From assembly GCF_014193515.1 (NCBI RefSeq), contig NZ_BLXX01000001.1:124001-188000 (forward strand): DNA of 64,000 bases, read 5' to 3'. Every line of letters starts with the position of its first letter. The first letter of the stretch is position 1. A program made the position numbers and the translations under genes. The notes beneath the pieces were generated by a model, which searched no databases, was not told the origin of the DNA, and worked only from the letters and a program-made list of their open reading frames with translations. The stretch comes from Geomonas silvestris. Its GTDB lineage: Bacteria > Desulfobacterota > Desulfuromonadia > Geobacterales > Geobacteraceae. Of this stretch, positions 49,231-58,122 are shown one piece after another.

Positions 49231-51858
49231 CTACAGGTCTTCCAGCAGACTCTGTACCAGCTGGAGCTCGTCCTCCCGGCTGCTCACCGACCCGTTCAGC
49301 CGGGAGCTCAACACCGCGTCCAGAATCTCGCGGTAGCGCGGCCCCTTGGCCAATCCGAGCTTTTTCAGGTCGTCGCCGCGGACCAGGGTGCGCACCCCCT
49401 GCAGCTTGGTGAAGTAGAGCGAGATGCAGCGCCTGAGCTCGGCATTTCGGCTCTTCGCCATCTGGTAGAGCAGCACCTCGACCGGCAGCCCGCGCAGAAA
49501 GAAGTAGATCTCGCTGTTGTCCAGCTTCCCTTGCTGGATCAGTTTGCGCTCCAGGCTCGCCACCAGTTCGTTCCCCTGGCGCCGCATCACCGCAAGCTTT
49601 TCCTTGAAGTGCTCGCTCACCGCCAGACGGGTGCAGGTAGCAAGGAACTGCTCGTCATTGAGGCTGTCGCACAGGACCAGGAAGAAGACCGGCCAGCTCT
49701 CGTAGCTCGCCTCGAGGTAGAGCATGTCGTACCAGGAGACCACGTAGCGGGCGTCTTCCAGCATCTCCTGCATGGTGAGGGAGAGCTCCAGGTCCGGATG
49801 GATGAAGCGCAGCAAGCCCAGGGAGGCCATGCGCCCGATCCCCTTGAGAGGTTCCTTCTCCTTGAGGATCTGGATCAGCTCGGTAAGCAGGCGGCGCCCC
49901 CCCAGCTTCTCGAGGAACTCCATCTTGACGGCGTTCTTGATGAGGTCCTCGGTATGGCGCGCTATCTTGAAATTGAGACGCTGTTCGAAGCGGATGGCGC
50001 GGAACACCCGGGTGGGATCTTCCACGAACGAGAGGTTGTGCAGCACCCGGATCGCCTTGGCCTGCAGGTCCCGGTAGGCGCCGAAGTAGTCGATGAGCGT
50101 CCCGAAGGAGGCTAAGTTCAGGCGGATGGCCAGCGTGTTCACCGTGAAGTCGCGCCGGTAGAGGTCCATCTTGAGCGACGAGTGCTCCACGGTCGGGAGC
50201 GCCCCCGGCGACTCGTAGTACTCAAGGCGCGTGCTGGCCACGTCGATCTTGCCGCCGTCGGGGAGGACGATCACGGCGGTACCGAACTTCTGGTGGCTCT
50301 TCACCCGCCCGCCGTGCTCGGCTGCGAATGTTTCGGCGAAGAGGATGCCGTCCCCCTCGACGGTGACGTCCATGTCGGCATTCTCGTGCCCCAAAAGCAG
50401 GTCGCGCACGAAGCCCCCCACGGCGTACACCGGGAGCTCCAGGCGGTCCCCGACCCGCCCCAGTTCGTGCAGTATCCGCACCGCGGGCGGGTCGAGGTTG
50501 CGGTTCATCAGGCTCTCGATCTCGCGGTTTTTCACCTGCTGGGCGTCCCGCGCCAGGTCGTAGAGCGCCTCCCCCCCCAGGCTGTAACGCAACAGGTCGG
50601 TGCGGGTGATCACCCCAACCAAGAGCGCGTCAGAGAGGATCGGGACCAGCCGCACGTCGCCCCCCACCATGTACGCCTGGATTTCGCTGATCGGGGTATC
50701 GGGGGTGGCGGTCAGGAACTCCGAGTGCATGTAGTCGGCAACCGGCACCTGCCCCAGGTTGTGGTAGAGCGCCTTTTCCACGATCTTGCGCGAGATGATG
50801 CCGCGCACCTTCTTTCCCGAGACCACGGGCATGGCGCTCACGTTGTAGCGCACCAACTGCTCCCGGGCCTGCTCGATGGTGCAGGTGGGCGGCAGGGTCT
50901 TGACCGGCGAGGACATGATGTCGCGAGCCAGGCGACGCGGGTCGACGCGCTGCCTGAGCACCGTTTCCAAACGCTCCAGCACCTGGATCAGGGTGAGGCC
51001 GCGCACGGTAGCCGAGGCCGCGCTGGCGTGGCCGCCTCCCCCCAACTCCTGCAGGATCTCCCCTACCCTCACCTCAGGGATCCGGCTGCGCGCGATCACG
51101 TAGACCCGGTCCCCCATGCCGACCACCAAAAAGAGCGCCTGCAGGTTCTCCATGTCGCGGATCATGTGGGCAAGCCCTGCGATCTCACCCACGTAGCGGT
51201 CTACCGAGGCCTGGGCGATGGAGATGTCCACCCCCTTGTAGGAGGTGGTCTTCAGCGAGTTTAAAAGATCGTTTAGGAGCGAGACCTGCTCGGCAGTGAG
51301 CTCCTTGCCGATGGAATCGGCCACCTCGTTCAGGTTGGCGCCGCGCTCCAAGAGCCAAGCCGCCGCAGCGTAGTCTTCCGCGGTCGTCGAGGGATAGGTG
51401 AGGTTGCCGGTATCCTCGTGGATGCCGAGCATCATGAGGGTCGCCTCGAAAGGGGTCACCTCGATGCCGCGCTGCATGAGGAACCCGACCAGGATGGTGG
51501 TGGTCGAGCCGCAGGGGCGCACCACGCCGCCTGCGGGACTCAGGTCCCCGGTGGAGCGCGGGTGGTGGTCGTAGATGTGGATCTCGAGCCCACCCGCCTT
51601 GGCCAGTTCGCCGAAGCGGGCGATGCGCGAGGAGTGCTGGCAATCGACGATGATCAGGCGGGTGATGCGGGAAAAATCGATCTCTTTCAGGCGGGTAAAC
51701 TCGGGAAGGGGGCCGGGCTGCTTCTGGAAGAAATCCCGGACCCCCTTTTCCTGCGCCCCGGAGAAGACCAACAGGGCTTCGGGGTAGAGCTTTTTCGCTG
51801 CGACCATGGAGCCTATGCAGTCGAAGTCGGCGTTTACGTGGGTGGTGATAATCTCCAT
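49231..51858 (-). CDS. A-adding tRNA nucleotidyltransferase fused to DHH and CBS domains
   Basis: An 875-residue multidomain protein. It has a DHH phosphoesterase (about 1-300: HVNADFDCIGS, IYDHHPRS, and GGGGHASAAS in DHHA1), two CBS domains (about 310-430), and a class II nucleotidyltransferase head (GGFVRDLLLGHENADMDVTVEG, with the DxD metal pair, about 455-500). The RNA-binding helical region follows to the end (FRAIRFEQRLNFKIARHT). In some bacteria CCA addition is split between CC- and A-adding enzymes, and this architecture fits the A-adding type. The ATG overlaps the stop of the AmrB gene (TGATG). Confidence 0.88.
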   Translation of the reverse strand: MEIITTHVNADFDCIGSMVAAKKLYPEALLVFSGAQEKGVRDFFQKQPGPLPEFTRLKEIDFSRITRLIIVDCQHSSRIARFGELAKAGGLEIHIYDHHPRSTGDLSPAGGVVRPCGSTTTILVGFLMQRGIEVTPFEATLMMLGIHEDTGNLTYPSTTAEDYAAAAWLLERGANLNEVADSIGKELTAEQVSLLNDLLNSLKTTSYKGVDISIAQASVDRYVGEIAGLAHMIRDMENLQALFLVVGMGDRVYVIARSRIPEVRVGEILQELGGGGHASAASATVRGLTLIQVLERLETVLRQRVDPRRLARDIMSSPVKTLPPTCTIEQAREQLVRYNVSAMPVVSGKKVRGIISRKIVEKALYHNLGQVPVADYMHSEFLTATPDTPISEIQAYMVGGDVRLVPILSDALLVGVITRTDLLRYSLGGEALYDLARDAQQVKNREIESLMNRNLDPPAVRILHELGRVGDRLELPVYAVGGFVRDLLLGHENADMDVTVEGDGILFAETFAAEHGGRVKSHQKFGTAVIVLPDGGKIDVASTRLEYYESPGALPTVEHSSLKMDLYRRDFTVNTLAIRLNLASFGTLIDYFGAYRDLQAKAIRVLHNLSFVEDPTRVFRAIRFEQRLNFKIARHTEDLIKNAVKMEFLEKLGGRRLLTELIQILKEKEPLKGIGRMASLGLLRFIHPDLELSLTMQEMLEDARYVVSWYDMLYLEASYESWPVFFLVLCDSLNDEQFLATCTRLAVSEHFKEKLAVMRRQGNELVASLERKLIQQGKLDNSEIYFFLRGLPVEVLLYQMAKSRNAELRRCISLYFTKLQGVRTLVRGDDLKKLGLAKGPRYREILDAVLSSRLNGSVSSREDELQLVQSLLEDL

Positions 51859-52658
51859 CAAGCGACCGTCATTCCGGCGTAGGCCACCACCCGATTCAGG
51901 TCGCCGTTCACCTCGCCGCTGGTCGTGTAGCGCAGCAGGCGCGACGAGCTGGCACCGAGCTCCTTGGCGGCCACCAGCATGACCGCGGCCGGCACCACGC
52001 CGCACATGGTGATGTTGCGCTGCCGGCAGATCTTGAAGAGCCCTTCCGGGTTCATCGCCGCGATCTCGGCGAGGGCCAGGTCGTCTTTTTCCTTGGCGGA
52101 GCGGGCGTTTTCGTAGTGGGTCATGTCGGAACTCGCCACGATGAGGACCGGAGCGCCGTACTCCTTGATCGCCCCGGCGAGGCCGTGCCCCAGTTCCTGG
52201 ATCGAGGGGTAATCGCTCAACGAGAGGCAGAGCGCTGCAATGCTGACTCGTGGGTTGCGCTGCTGCAGGAAGGGGAGTTGCACCTCGAGGGAGTGTTCGA
52301 AACGGTGCGCCGAGGGGTCTTCCTGGACCCTGGGAGCATGTTTCAGGATCAGCCCGGCAAGCTTCGGGTCGATGGGAACCGGCCCCAGCGGGGTGAGCCA
52401 CTCCCCTGCCGGAGCCAGCGCGACCGGCGCGCCGAAGCCGGTATGGTTGGGGCCGAGCACCAGCACCGTCTCCGGGACCTCAACGGCGCCGTAGACCTCG
52501 CCGGCGACTTTGCCGGAGTAGATATACCCGGCGTGCGGCACCACGATGCCGAGCACCCGGGTCGGCTCTCCCGGGGCAATCATGGCGTTCACCTCTTCGC
52601 GCAACTGGTCCGGGTCTTCGGTGTAAAACTTACCGGCTACTGCGGGTTGACGTATCAT
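51858..52658 (-). CDS. amrB: AmmeMemoRadiSam system protein B (MEMO1 family)
   Basis: A 266-residue protein of the Memo fold. IRQPAVAGKFY opens the chain; VVPHAGYIYSG, GPNHTGFG, HSLEVQLPF and SSDMTHYE hold the conserved His/Asp/Glu residues of the family's metal site. GGGAGG lies 6 bp before the ATG. The AmrA and AmrS (radical SAM) partners are not in the window. The gene overlaps the downstream nucleotidyltransferase gene by one base. Confidence 0.9.
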   Translation of the reverse strand: MIRQPAVAGKFYTEDPDQLREEVNAMIAPGEPTRVLGIVVPHAGYIYSGKVAGEVYGAVEVPETVLVLGPNHTGFGAPVALAPAGEWLTPLGPVPIDPKLAGLILKHAPRVQEDPSAHRFEHSLEVQLPFLQQRNPRVSIAALCLSLSDYPSIQELGHGLAGAIKEYGAPVLIVASSDMTHYENARSAKEKDDLALAEIAAMNPEGLFKICRQRNITMCGVVPAAVMLVAAKELGASSSRLLRYTTSGEVNGDLNRVVAYAGMTVA

Positions 52659-52783
52659 AGAAGCCTCCCTTGGTGCCGTAAAACCGATAATGGCGCTGCC
52701 TCAAGCCGCCGAGCATGCTGGATATTCTAACAGAGTTCAGCGCACAGGACGAGCCAGGCAGCATCCCATTTTGCGCAGCGTAC

Positions 52784-53365
52784 TTACTGGGCCTCGACAG
52801 GATCGAGCGGCAGCGCCGGCTGGTCCGCGAAGGGGTCGGGGGGCGCGAGCTCCTGGATCTCCTTCAGGCTCGGGAGCGCGTTCAGGTCCTTAAGCCCGAA
52901 GAGTTCCAGGAACTCGCGGCTGGTGCCGTAGATGATCGGCTTGCCCGGCACGTCCTTCTTCCCCAGGATGCGCAGCAGCTTCTTCTCCAGAAGGCTTTTC
53001 AAGACCCCCCCGGAGTCGACACCGCGCAGGTACTCGACCTCGGCCCGGGTGATGGGCTGGCGGTAGGCGATGATGGCAAGCGTCTCAAGCGCCGACTGGC
53101 TGAACTTAACGCCGCGGCTCTTGGTGAGCCTGCGGATGTAATCGGCATGCTCGGGGCGGCTGCGCAGCTGGTAGCCGCCGGCCACCTGGGCCAGCACGAT
53201 GCCGCGCTGCGCCTCTTCGTACTCCCGGACCAGTTCCTCGAGCGCGCTGCGGATTTCGGAGCGCTCGAACTCCTCCAAAAGTAGCGCCAGGCGGTCCAGG
53301 GTGAGCGGCTGGTCGTGGACGAAGAGCAGACTCTCGATGATGGTCTTCAGCGATCTAGCCGGCAA
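52784..53365 (-). CDS. scpB: Segregation and condensation protein B
   Basis: A 193-residue condensin subunit made of two winged helices (SLKTIIESLLFVHDQPL; SALETLAIIAYRQPITRAEVEYLRGVDSGG) with the family's LLEKKLLRILGKKDVPGKPIIYGTSREFLE. The start is taken as TTG at 53365, preceded by AGGAGGAG and overlapping scpA by 11 bp; an ATG at 53401 lies further inside scpA. ScpB dimers bind ScpA and the SMC ATPase in chromosome compaction. Confidence 0.9.
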   Translation of the reverse strand: MPARSLKTIIESLLFVHDQPLTLDRLALLLEEFERSEIRSALEELVREYEEAQRGIVLAQVAGGYQLRSRPEHADYIRRLTKSRGVKFSQSALETLAIIAYRQPITRAEVEYLRGVDSGGVLKSLLEKKLLRILGKKDVPGKPIIYGTSREFLELFGLKDLNALPSLKEIQELAPPDPFADQPALPLDPVEAQ

Positions 53366-54152
53366 GAATCTCCTCCTGCTCCAGTTCCGCCTCGAGATCA
53401 TCGGCCTGGGCGGCCGAGGTGAGCCAGATGGATCCCAGACTCTCCGCCTGGGTGATCTTGATCAATTTAAGCTTGCACAGCTCAAGGATGGAGAGGAAGG
53501 TGACCACCAGGAGGTCCCGGGTCATCCCGTCGTGAAAAAGCGCATCGAAGCTGATGGTCTTGCCGCCGTGCAAAAGGGTCAGCACCTCGCTGATCCGGTC
53601 GGCGATACTGATGCCGTCGGTGACCACGCTGTGGAAGGTTTCCACCGACACCTTGCCGAGCACGCGCCGGAAGGCGTCGATGAGCTCGAAAAGCTCCACG
53701 TCGATCGGCTCTTCCTTGGGGGCATTTTCCGAGATCTCGTCGGAATCGAACTTGCGGGCGAACACCTCGCGCCCCAGGAGGTTCCGGCTGGAGAGCTGGT
53801 AGGAGGCATCCCGGTAGCGCTGGTACTCGAGGAGCCGGCGCACCAGTTCGGCGCGCGGGTCTTCCGGCTCGGCATCCTCTTCTTCCGGGGTGACCGGCAA
53901 CAGCATGCGCGATTTGATCTGTAAAAGCGTGGCCGCCATCACCAGGAACTCCCCCGCGATGTCCAGGTTGAGTTCCTTCATAAGGTCGAGGTATTCCAGG
54001 TACTGCTTGGTGATGGAGGCGATGGGGATATTGTAGATGTCCAGCTCGTTTTTCTTGATGAGGTGGAGCAAGAGGTCGAGCGGCCCCTCGAACTCCTCGA
54101 TCTGCACCCGGTAGGCGTTCTCGAGGGATTCGGCAAACAGGTTTGATTGCAT
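53355..54152 (-). CDS. scpA: Segregation and condensation protein A
   Basis: A 265-residue kleisin. VQIEEFEGPLDLLLHLIKKNELDIYNIPIA contains the family's N-terminal SMC-neck-binding helices in two parts, and the C-terminal winged helix (VVTFLSILELCKLKLIKI) binds the SMC head. ATG at 54152 fits the family start; a longer frame upstream has no homology. It overlaps scpB and lies 124 bp after trpS. Confidence 0.92.
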   Translation of the reverse strand: MQSNLFAESLENAYRVQIEEFEGPLDLLLHLIKKNELDIYNIPIASITKQYLEYLDLMKELNLDIAGEFLVMAATLLQIKSRMLLPVTPEEEDAEPEDPRAELVRRLLEYQRYRDASYQLSSRNLLGREVFARKFDSDEISENAPKEEPIDVELFELIDAFRRVLGKVSVETFHSVVTDGISIADRISEVLTLLHGGKTISFDALFHDGMTRDLLVVTFLSILELCKLKLIKITQAESLGSIWLTSAAQADDLEAELEQEEILAG

Positions 54153-54276
54153 GTTTTCCAGGGGCAAGGGGTGACTCCGGGGCAAGGCATTGAGTGGTTG
54201 GGTCGTTGGGTGGCTTAACTCTCTTTTGAGCTTAGCCTCCTCAACGACCCGACCGTTTATACAACCAGTTACCGCT

Positions 54277-55260
54277 TCAGACCTTAAGTGCCGCGCGAAC
54301 GTCGCGCATGGTCTCTTTGGCGACGGCTTCCGCCTTGCGGCTCCCTTCGGCGAGCACCTCCTGAACCAGGCCATCCTTGGCGGCCAGATTCTCGCGCTTG
54401 GCGCGGAAGGGCTCCAGGGTGTCGACCATGCACTGTGCCAGGATCTTCTTGCAGTCGACGCAGCCAAGGGTCGCGTTGCGGCAGTTGACCACGATCTCCT
54501 CGCGCTTTTCCTGGGGTACGTACAGGGAGTGCAGCGTGAAGGCGACGCAGCGATCCGGCTCGCCCGGGTCCTTCTTGAAGGGGCGCAGGGTGTCGGTCAT
54601 CATGGAGAGCACCTTTTTACGCGTCTCCTCGGCGCTGTCCGAAAGAAAGATCGCGTTGCCGTAGGACTTGCTCATCTTGCGGCCGTCCAGGCCGAGCACC
54701 TTCGGGGTCTCGGTGAGAAGCGCCGCCGGCTCCGGGAAGACCGGGCTGTAGAGGTGGTTGAAGCGGCGGGCGATCTCGCGGGTGATCTCCAGGTGCGGGA
54801 TCTGGTCCTGCCCCACGGGCACCCGGGCCGCCTTGTAGACGATGATGTCCGAGGCCATCAGGACCGGGTAGCCGAGGAAACCGTAGGTGGAGAGGTCCTT
54901 GGTCTCCAGGTTCTCCTGCATCTCCTTGTAGGTCGGGTTGCGCTCCAGCCAGGCGACCGGGGTGATCATGGAGAGGATCAGGTTAAGCTCGGCGTGCTGC
55001 GGCACCATGCTCTGCTCGAAGATCACGCTCTTTTCGGGGTCGATGCCGAAGGCGAGCCAGTCCAGCACCATCTCCCGGATGCTGTCCTTGATGCCGTCCG
55101 TGTTCGCGTACTCGGTGGTCAGAGAATGCCAATCGGCTGCAAAGAAGAAGCACTCGAAGTTTTTCTGCAGTTCAAGCCAGTTGGACAACACCCCGTGGAA
55201 ATGTCCCAGGTGCAGTTTCCCGGTGGGTCTCATGCCGCTTACGATACGCTTGTTGTTCAT
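54277..55260 (-). CDS. trpS: Tryptophanyl-tRNA synthetase
   Basis: A 327-residue class I synthetase. RPTGKLHLGHFHG is the HIGH region (about residue 12), and KMSKSYGNAI is an exact KMSKS loop. The C-terminal part carries CVDCKKILA. AAAGGAG lies 10 bp before the ATG at 55260. It follows the site-2 protease gene by 53 bp, a common pairing in Geobacter. Confidence 0.95.
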   Translation of the reverse strand: MNNKRIVSGMRPTGKLHLGHFHGVLSNWLELQKNFECFFFAADWHSLTTEYANTDGIKDSIREMVLDWLAFGIDPEKSVIFEQSMVPQHAELNLILSMITPVAWLERNPTYKEMQENLETKDLSTYGFLGYPVLMASDIIVYKAARVPVGQDQIPHLEITREIARRFNHLYSPVFPEPAALLTETPKVLGLDGRKMSKSYGNAIFLSDSAEETRKKVLSMMTDTLRPFKKDPGEPDRCVAFTLHSLYVPQEKREEIVVNCRNATLGCVDCKKILAQCMVDTLEPFRAKRENLAAKDGLVQEVLAEGSRKAEAVAKETMRDVRAALKV

Positions 55261-55313
55261 GGATACGGACTCCTTTGTGGCTGTTGCTATCGTTACGACG
55301 ATGGGGCCGAAAA

Positions 55314-55994
55314 TCACCTCATCATCAACTTGGTTACGCCGAAGACTAGGTTAGCGTGCGGGCCGGCCAGGAGGTGAACGCCGAAGTTGAGGGCCGGGAA
55401 GATGACATAGCTGAAGGCATCGGTGAAAAAGACCACGGCAATGATGATGATCATGCCGAAGGGCTCGAGCCGCGCCAGGAGAGCCGAAGGGCGGTACGGG
55501 AGAATGCCGACCGCCACCCTCCCCCCGTCCAGGGGCGGCACCGGGATCAGGTTGAAGACCCCCAGGAGCAGGTTCACGTAGACCGAGAAGGCGAGCATCA
55601 GGGTGACCGGGTCGACGATGCTGGAAGCAAGCGAGTTGTCGGGCAGGCCGGAGCTTGCCGCGATGAGCCCCCGCATGGCGAAGGCCGAAACCACCGCGAG
55701 GGTGAAGTTGGTGATGGGGCCCGCAATCGCGACCCAGATCATGTCCCGCTTGGGGTGGCGCAAGTTGTGAAAGTTGACCGGAACAGGCTTGGCCCAGCCG
55801 ATCCCGACCACGAACACCATGAGGGTGCCAAAGATGTCCAGGTGTTTGAGCGGGTTGAGGGTGAGCCGACCCAGCATCCTCGCGGTACTGTCACCGAACT
55901 TGTCCGCGATGTAGCCGTGGGAGACCTCGTGGCAGGTGATGGCCATCAATGCCGGCACCAGCATGATGGAGAGTTTTACGAAGAATTGTTCCAT
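55314..55994 (-). CDS. Site-2 protease family protein (M50)
   Basis: A 226-residue intramembrane metalloprotease with about six membrane segments. HEVSH (about residue 22) holds the zinc-binding His pair, and NLIPVPPLDGGR gives the third ligand (about residue 160). It belongs to the short cytoplasmic-membrane form without a PDZ domain. The substrate is unknown. Confidence 0.92.
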   Translation of the reverse strand: MEQFFVKLSIMLVPALMAITCHEVSHGYIADKFGDSTARMLGRLTLNPLKHLDIFGTLMVFVVGIGWAKPVPVNFHNLRHPKRDMIWVAIAGPITNFTLAVVSAFAMRGLIAASSGLPDNSLASSIVDPVTLMLAFSVYVNLLLGVFNLIPVPPLDGGRVAVGILPYRPSALLARLEPFGMIIIIAVVFFTDAFSYVIFPALNFGVHLLAGPHANLVFGVTKLMMR

Positions 55995-56392
55995 GTAGTC
56001 CTAGCCAAAAATGAGTACAAACATAGTCCTCTAGCAGATTGGTGTCGGAAAGTCAACGAAAGCCCCGGCCTACTGGGGCGCCCTCCCGCCCCGCGCGAAC
56101 TCGTTTGCGATCTTGCGGAAAAAAGCTGGCCCACCGTCATAACAACGAACCCGAGCCGCAGCTGCCAGATTCAATGCCGGAAACTCTGTATCTGACGTAC
56201 GCGGGCTTAAATAATGCTGTACCCTGGTGGCGCTTTTGTAACAGACAGGTAACAACTGACAAGATCGCGAGACAGACACCCGCCGCCTGAGTCAACTCTT
56301 TGCAGCATTTCATGCGCCAAACCGGCCCGTTAGCCTGAACTTCGTCGCTCACGCGGGAGATCTTGGGCAGAAACTGTAAGCGGAAGAAGTAT

Positions 56393-56420
56393 TTGCAAGA
56401 AATCCGATTTTGTATATGAT
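56393..56420 (+). promoter_or_regulatory. Candidate promoter of the RND efflux operon
   Basis: TTGCAA and TATGAT with a 16-bp spacer, 68 bp before the first gene. The rest of the 55995-56488 gap shows no supported gene and no adjacent regulator gene. Confidence 0.45.
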
Positions 56421-56488
56421 GTCTGACACGCCTGCTTACTGTCGGCGCAACCCCTAACTGTCAGAAAGGATCCTCTGGTACTACCGGA

Positions 56489-58054
56489 ATGAAAACCAAT
56501 AAAGGCACTACCCCTTCAGTGACACATCTCCCGGCACAAACAGCCAGAAGAATCAGTAAAGCGACCGCCCTCGGCAGCGTTTCGATGCTTGCCGCCGTCT
56601 TGGCCCTCTCGGGCTGCAAGGTCGGGCCTGATTTCCGGAAGCCTGCCGCCCCCGCCGCGACCAGTTTCACCGCGCTCCCCCTCCCTACTACGACTGCCTC
56701 GGCGAGCATTCCCCAGGGCGAAGCTCAACGCATCGTCAGCGGGCGGGACATTCCCGCCGAGTGGTGGACGCTGTTTCAAAGCCAGCCCCTGAACGACCTG
56801 ATCACGCAGGCGGTGCAGCGGAGCCCGAACCTCGCGGCTGCCCAGGCGGCGCTGCGCGAAGCGGCCGAACTGCGCCGGGCCCAGTTCGGCACCCTGTTCC
56901 CCACGGTCGATGCGGGCTTCTCGGCGACGCGGCAGAAGTTTTCCGGGGCATCCTTCGGTCAGCCCAACGTCCCGAGCAGCACCTTCAGCCTCTATAACGC
57001 CTCGGTCAACGTGGCCTACAACCTGGACCTGACCGGCGGACCGCGCAGGGCTCTCGAGGCCTCCCAGGCGCAGCTCGATTACCAGCGCTTCCTCCTGGAG
57101 GGATCCTATCTCACCCTCACCTCGAACCTGGTGACCACGGCGGTGCAGCAGGCCTCCCTGAAGGCGCGCATCCAGGCGATCAACGAGATGCTCGCGGCCC
57201 AGGAAGAGCAGGTGCGCCTCACCGAGCGGCGCCTGGAGCTGGGAGCCGGGACGCGTCCCGAGCTTTTGGCGCAGCAGTCGCAACTGGCCCAGACCCGCAC
57301 CAACCTGCCGCCGTTGCAAAAGGAACTGGCGCAGTCGCGGCACCAGATGGCGGTCCTGGCCGGTCGTTTCCCCTCCGAGGCTGCGGCGCTCCCCGAATTC
57401 GACCTGGCGGGGCTCAAGCTCCCCGAGGAACTCCCCTTGAGCCTCCCCTCCGAACTGGTGCGTCAGCGCCCGGACGTTCTGGCAGCCGAGGAGCAGTTGC
57501 ACCAGGCGAGCGCCCAGATCGGCGTGGCGACCTCGAACCTCTTCCCGAAGATCACCCTGACCGGGAGCTTCGGGCCGCAGGCGACGACCTTCGGCGACCT
57601 GTTTACCAGCACCCCGCTTTGGTCCATCGGCGCCAACGTGCTGCAGCCGATCTTTCGCGGCGGTGAACTGCAGGCCCGGCGGCGCGCCGCCAATGCCGCC
57701 TACGAGCAGGCGGAGGCACAGTACCGCGTGACGGTGCTGCAGGCGTTCCAGAACGTGGCAGACGTCCTGCGTGCGCTGGAGATGGACGCCCAGGCACTGA
57801 AGGCCCAGGCCGAGGCAGAACAATCGGCACGGGCGAGCCTGGAGTTGACCCGCAGGCAGTACACACTCGGCGCGGTGAACTACCTCTTCCTGCTCGACGC
57901 CGAGCGCCAGTACCTGCAGGCGCGCATCACCCTGGCGCAGGCGCAGGCGGCACGGCTAGCCGATTCGGCGGCGCTGTTCCAGGCATTGGGCGGCGGCTGG
58001 TGGAACAGGGATCAAGGGGATAACAAGAAGCAAAACCTGAACAAACAGGGATGA
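56489..58054 (+). CDS. RND efflux outer-membrane factor lipoprotein (OprM/NodT-like)
   Basis: A 521-residue TolC-family protein. A long N-terminus leads to a lipobox (ALSGC) at about residue 45, followed by KVGPDFRKP, the classic NodT start. Two OEP repeats of alpha-hairpins and beta strands follow (about 95-300 and 310-495), with FLLDAERQYLQAR near the end. It forms the outer-membrane exit duct of the tripartite pump encoded with the next two genes. The ribosome-binding site is weak. Confidence 0.93.
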   Translation: MKTNKGTTPSVTHLPAQTARRISKATALGSVSMLAAVLALSGCKVGPDFRKPAAPAATSFTALPLPTTTASASIPQGEAQRIVSGRDIPAEWWTLFQSQPLNDLITQAVQRSPNLAAAQAALREAAELRRAQFGTLFPTVDAGFSATRQKFSGASFGQPNVPSSTFSLYNASVNVAYNLDLTGGPRRALEASQAQLDYQRFLLEGSYLTLTSNLVTTAVQQASLKARIQAINEMLAAQEEQVRLTERRLELGAGTRPELLAQQSQLAQTRTNLPPLQKELAQSRHQMAVLAGRFPSEAAALPEFDLAGLKLPEELPLSLPSELVRQRPDVLAAEEQLHQASAQIGVATSNLFPKITLTGSFGPQATTFGDLFTSTPLWSIGANVLQPIFRGGELQARRRAANAAYEQAEAQYRVTVLQAFQNVADVLRALEMDAQALKAQAEAEQSARASLELTRRQYTLGAVNYLFLLDAERQYLQARITLAQAQAARLADSAALFQALGGGWWNRDQGDNKKQNLNKQG

Positions 58055-58122
58055 ATGGGATACTGCACCACCGTAAATCACCTACTCACTACTAACTACT
58101 TCACCATTCGGAGCCGTAGCAC

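Noticed and set aside
56070-56279. Small minus-strand frame in the gap before the RND operon
   Set aside because: No ribosome-binding site or recognisable domain; low-complexity coincidence of an open frame.
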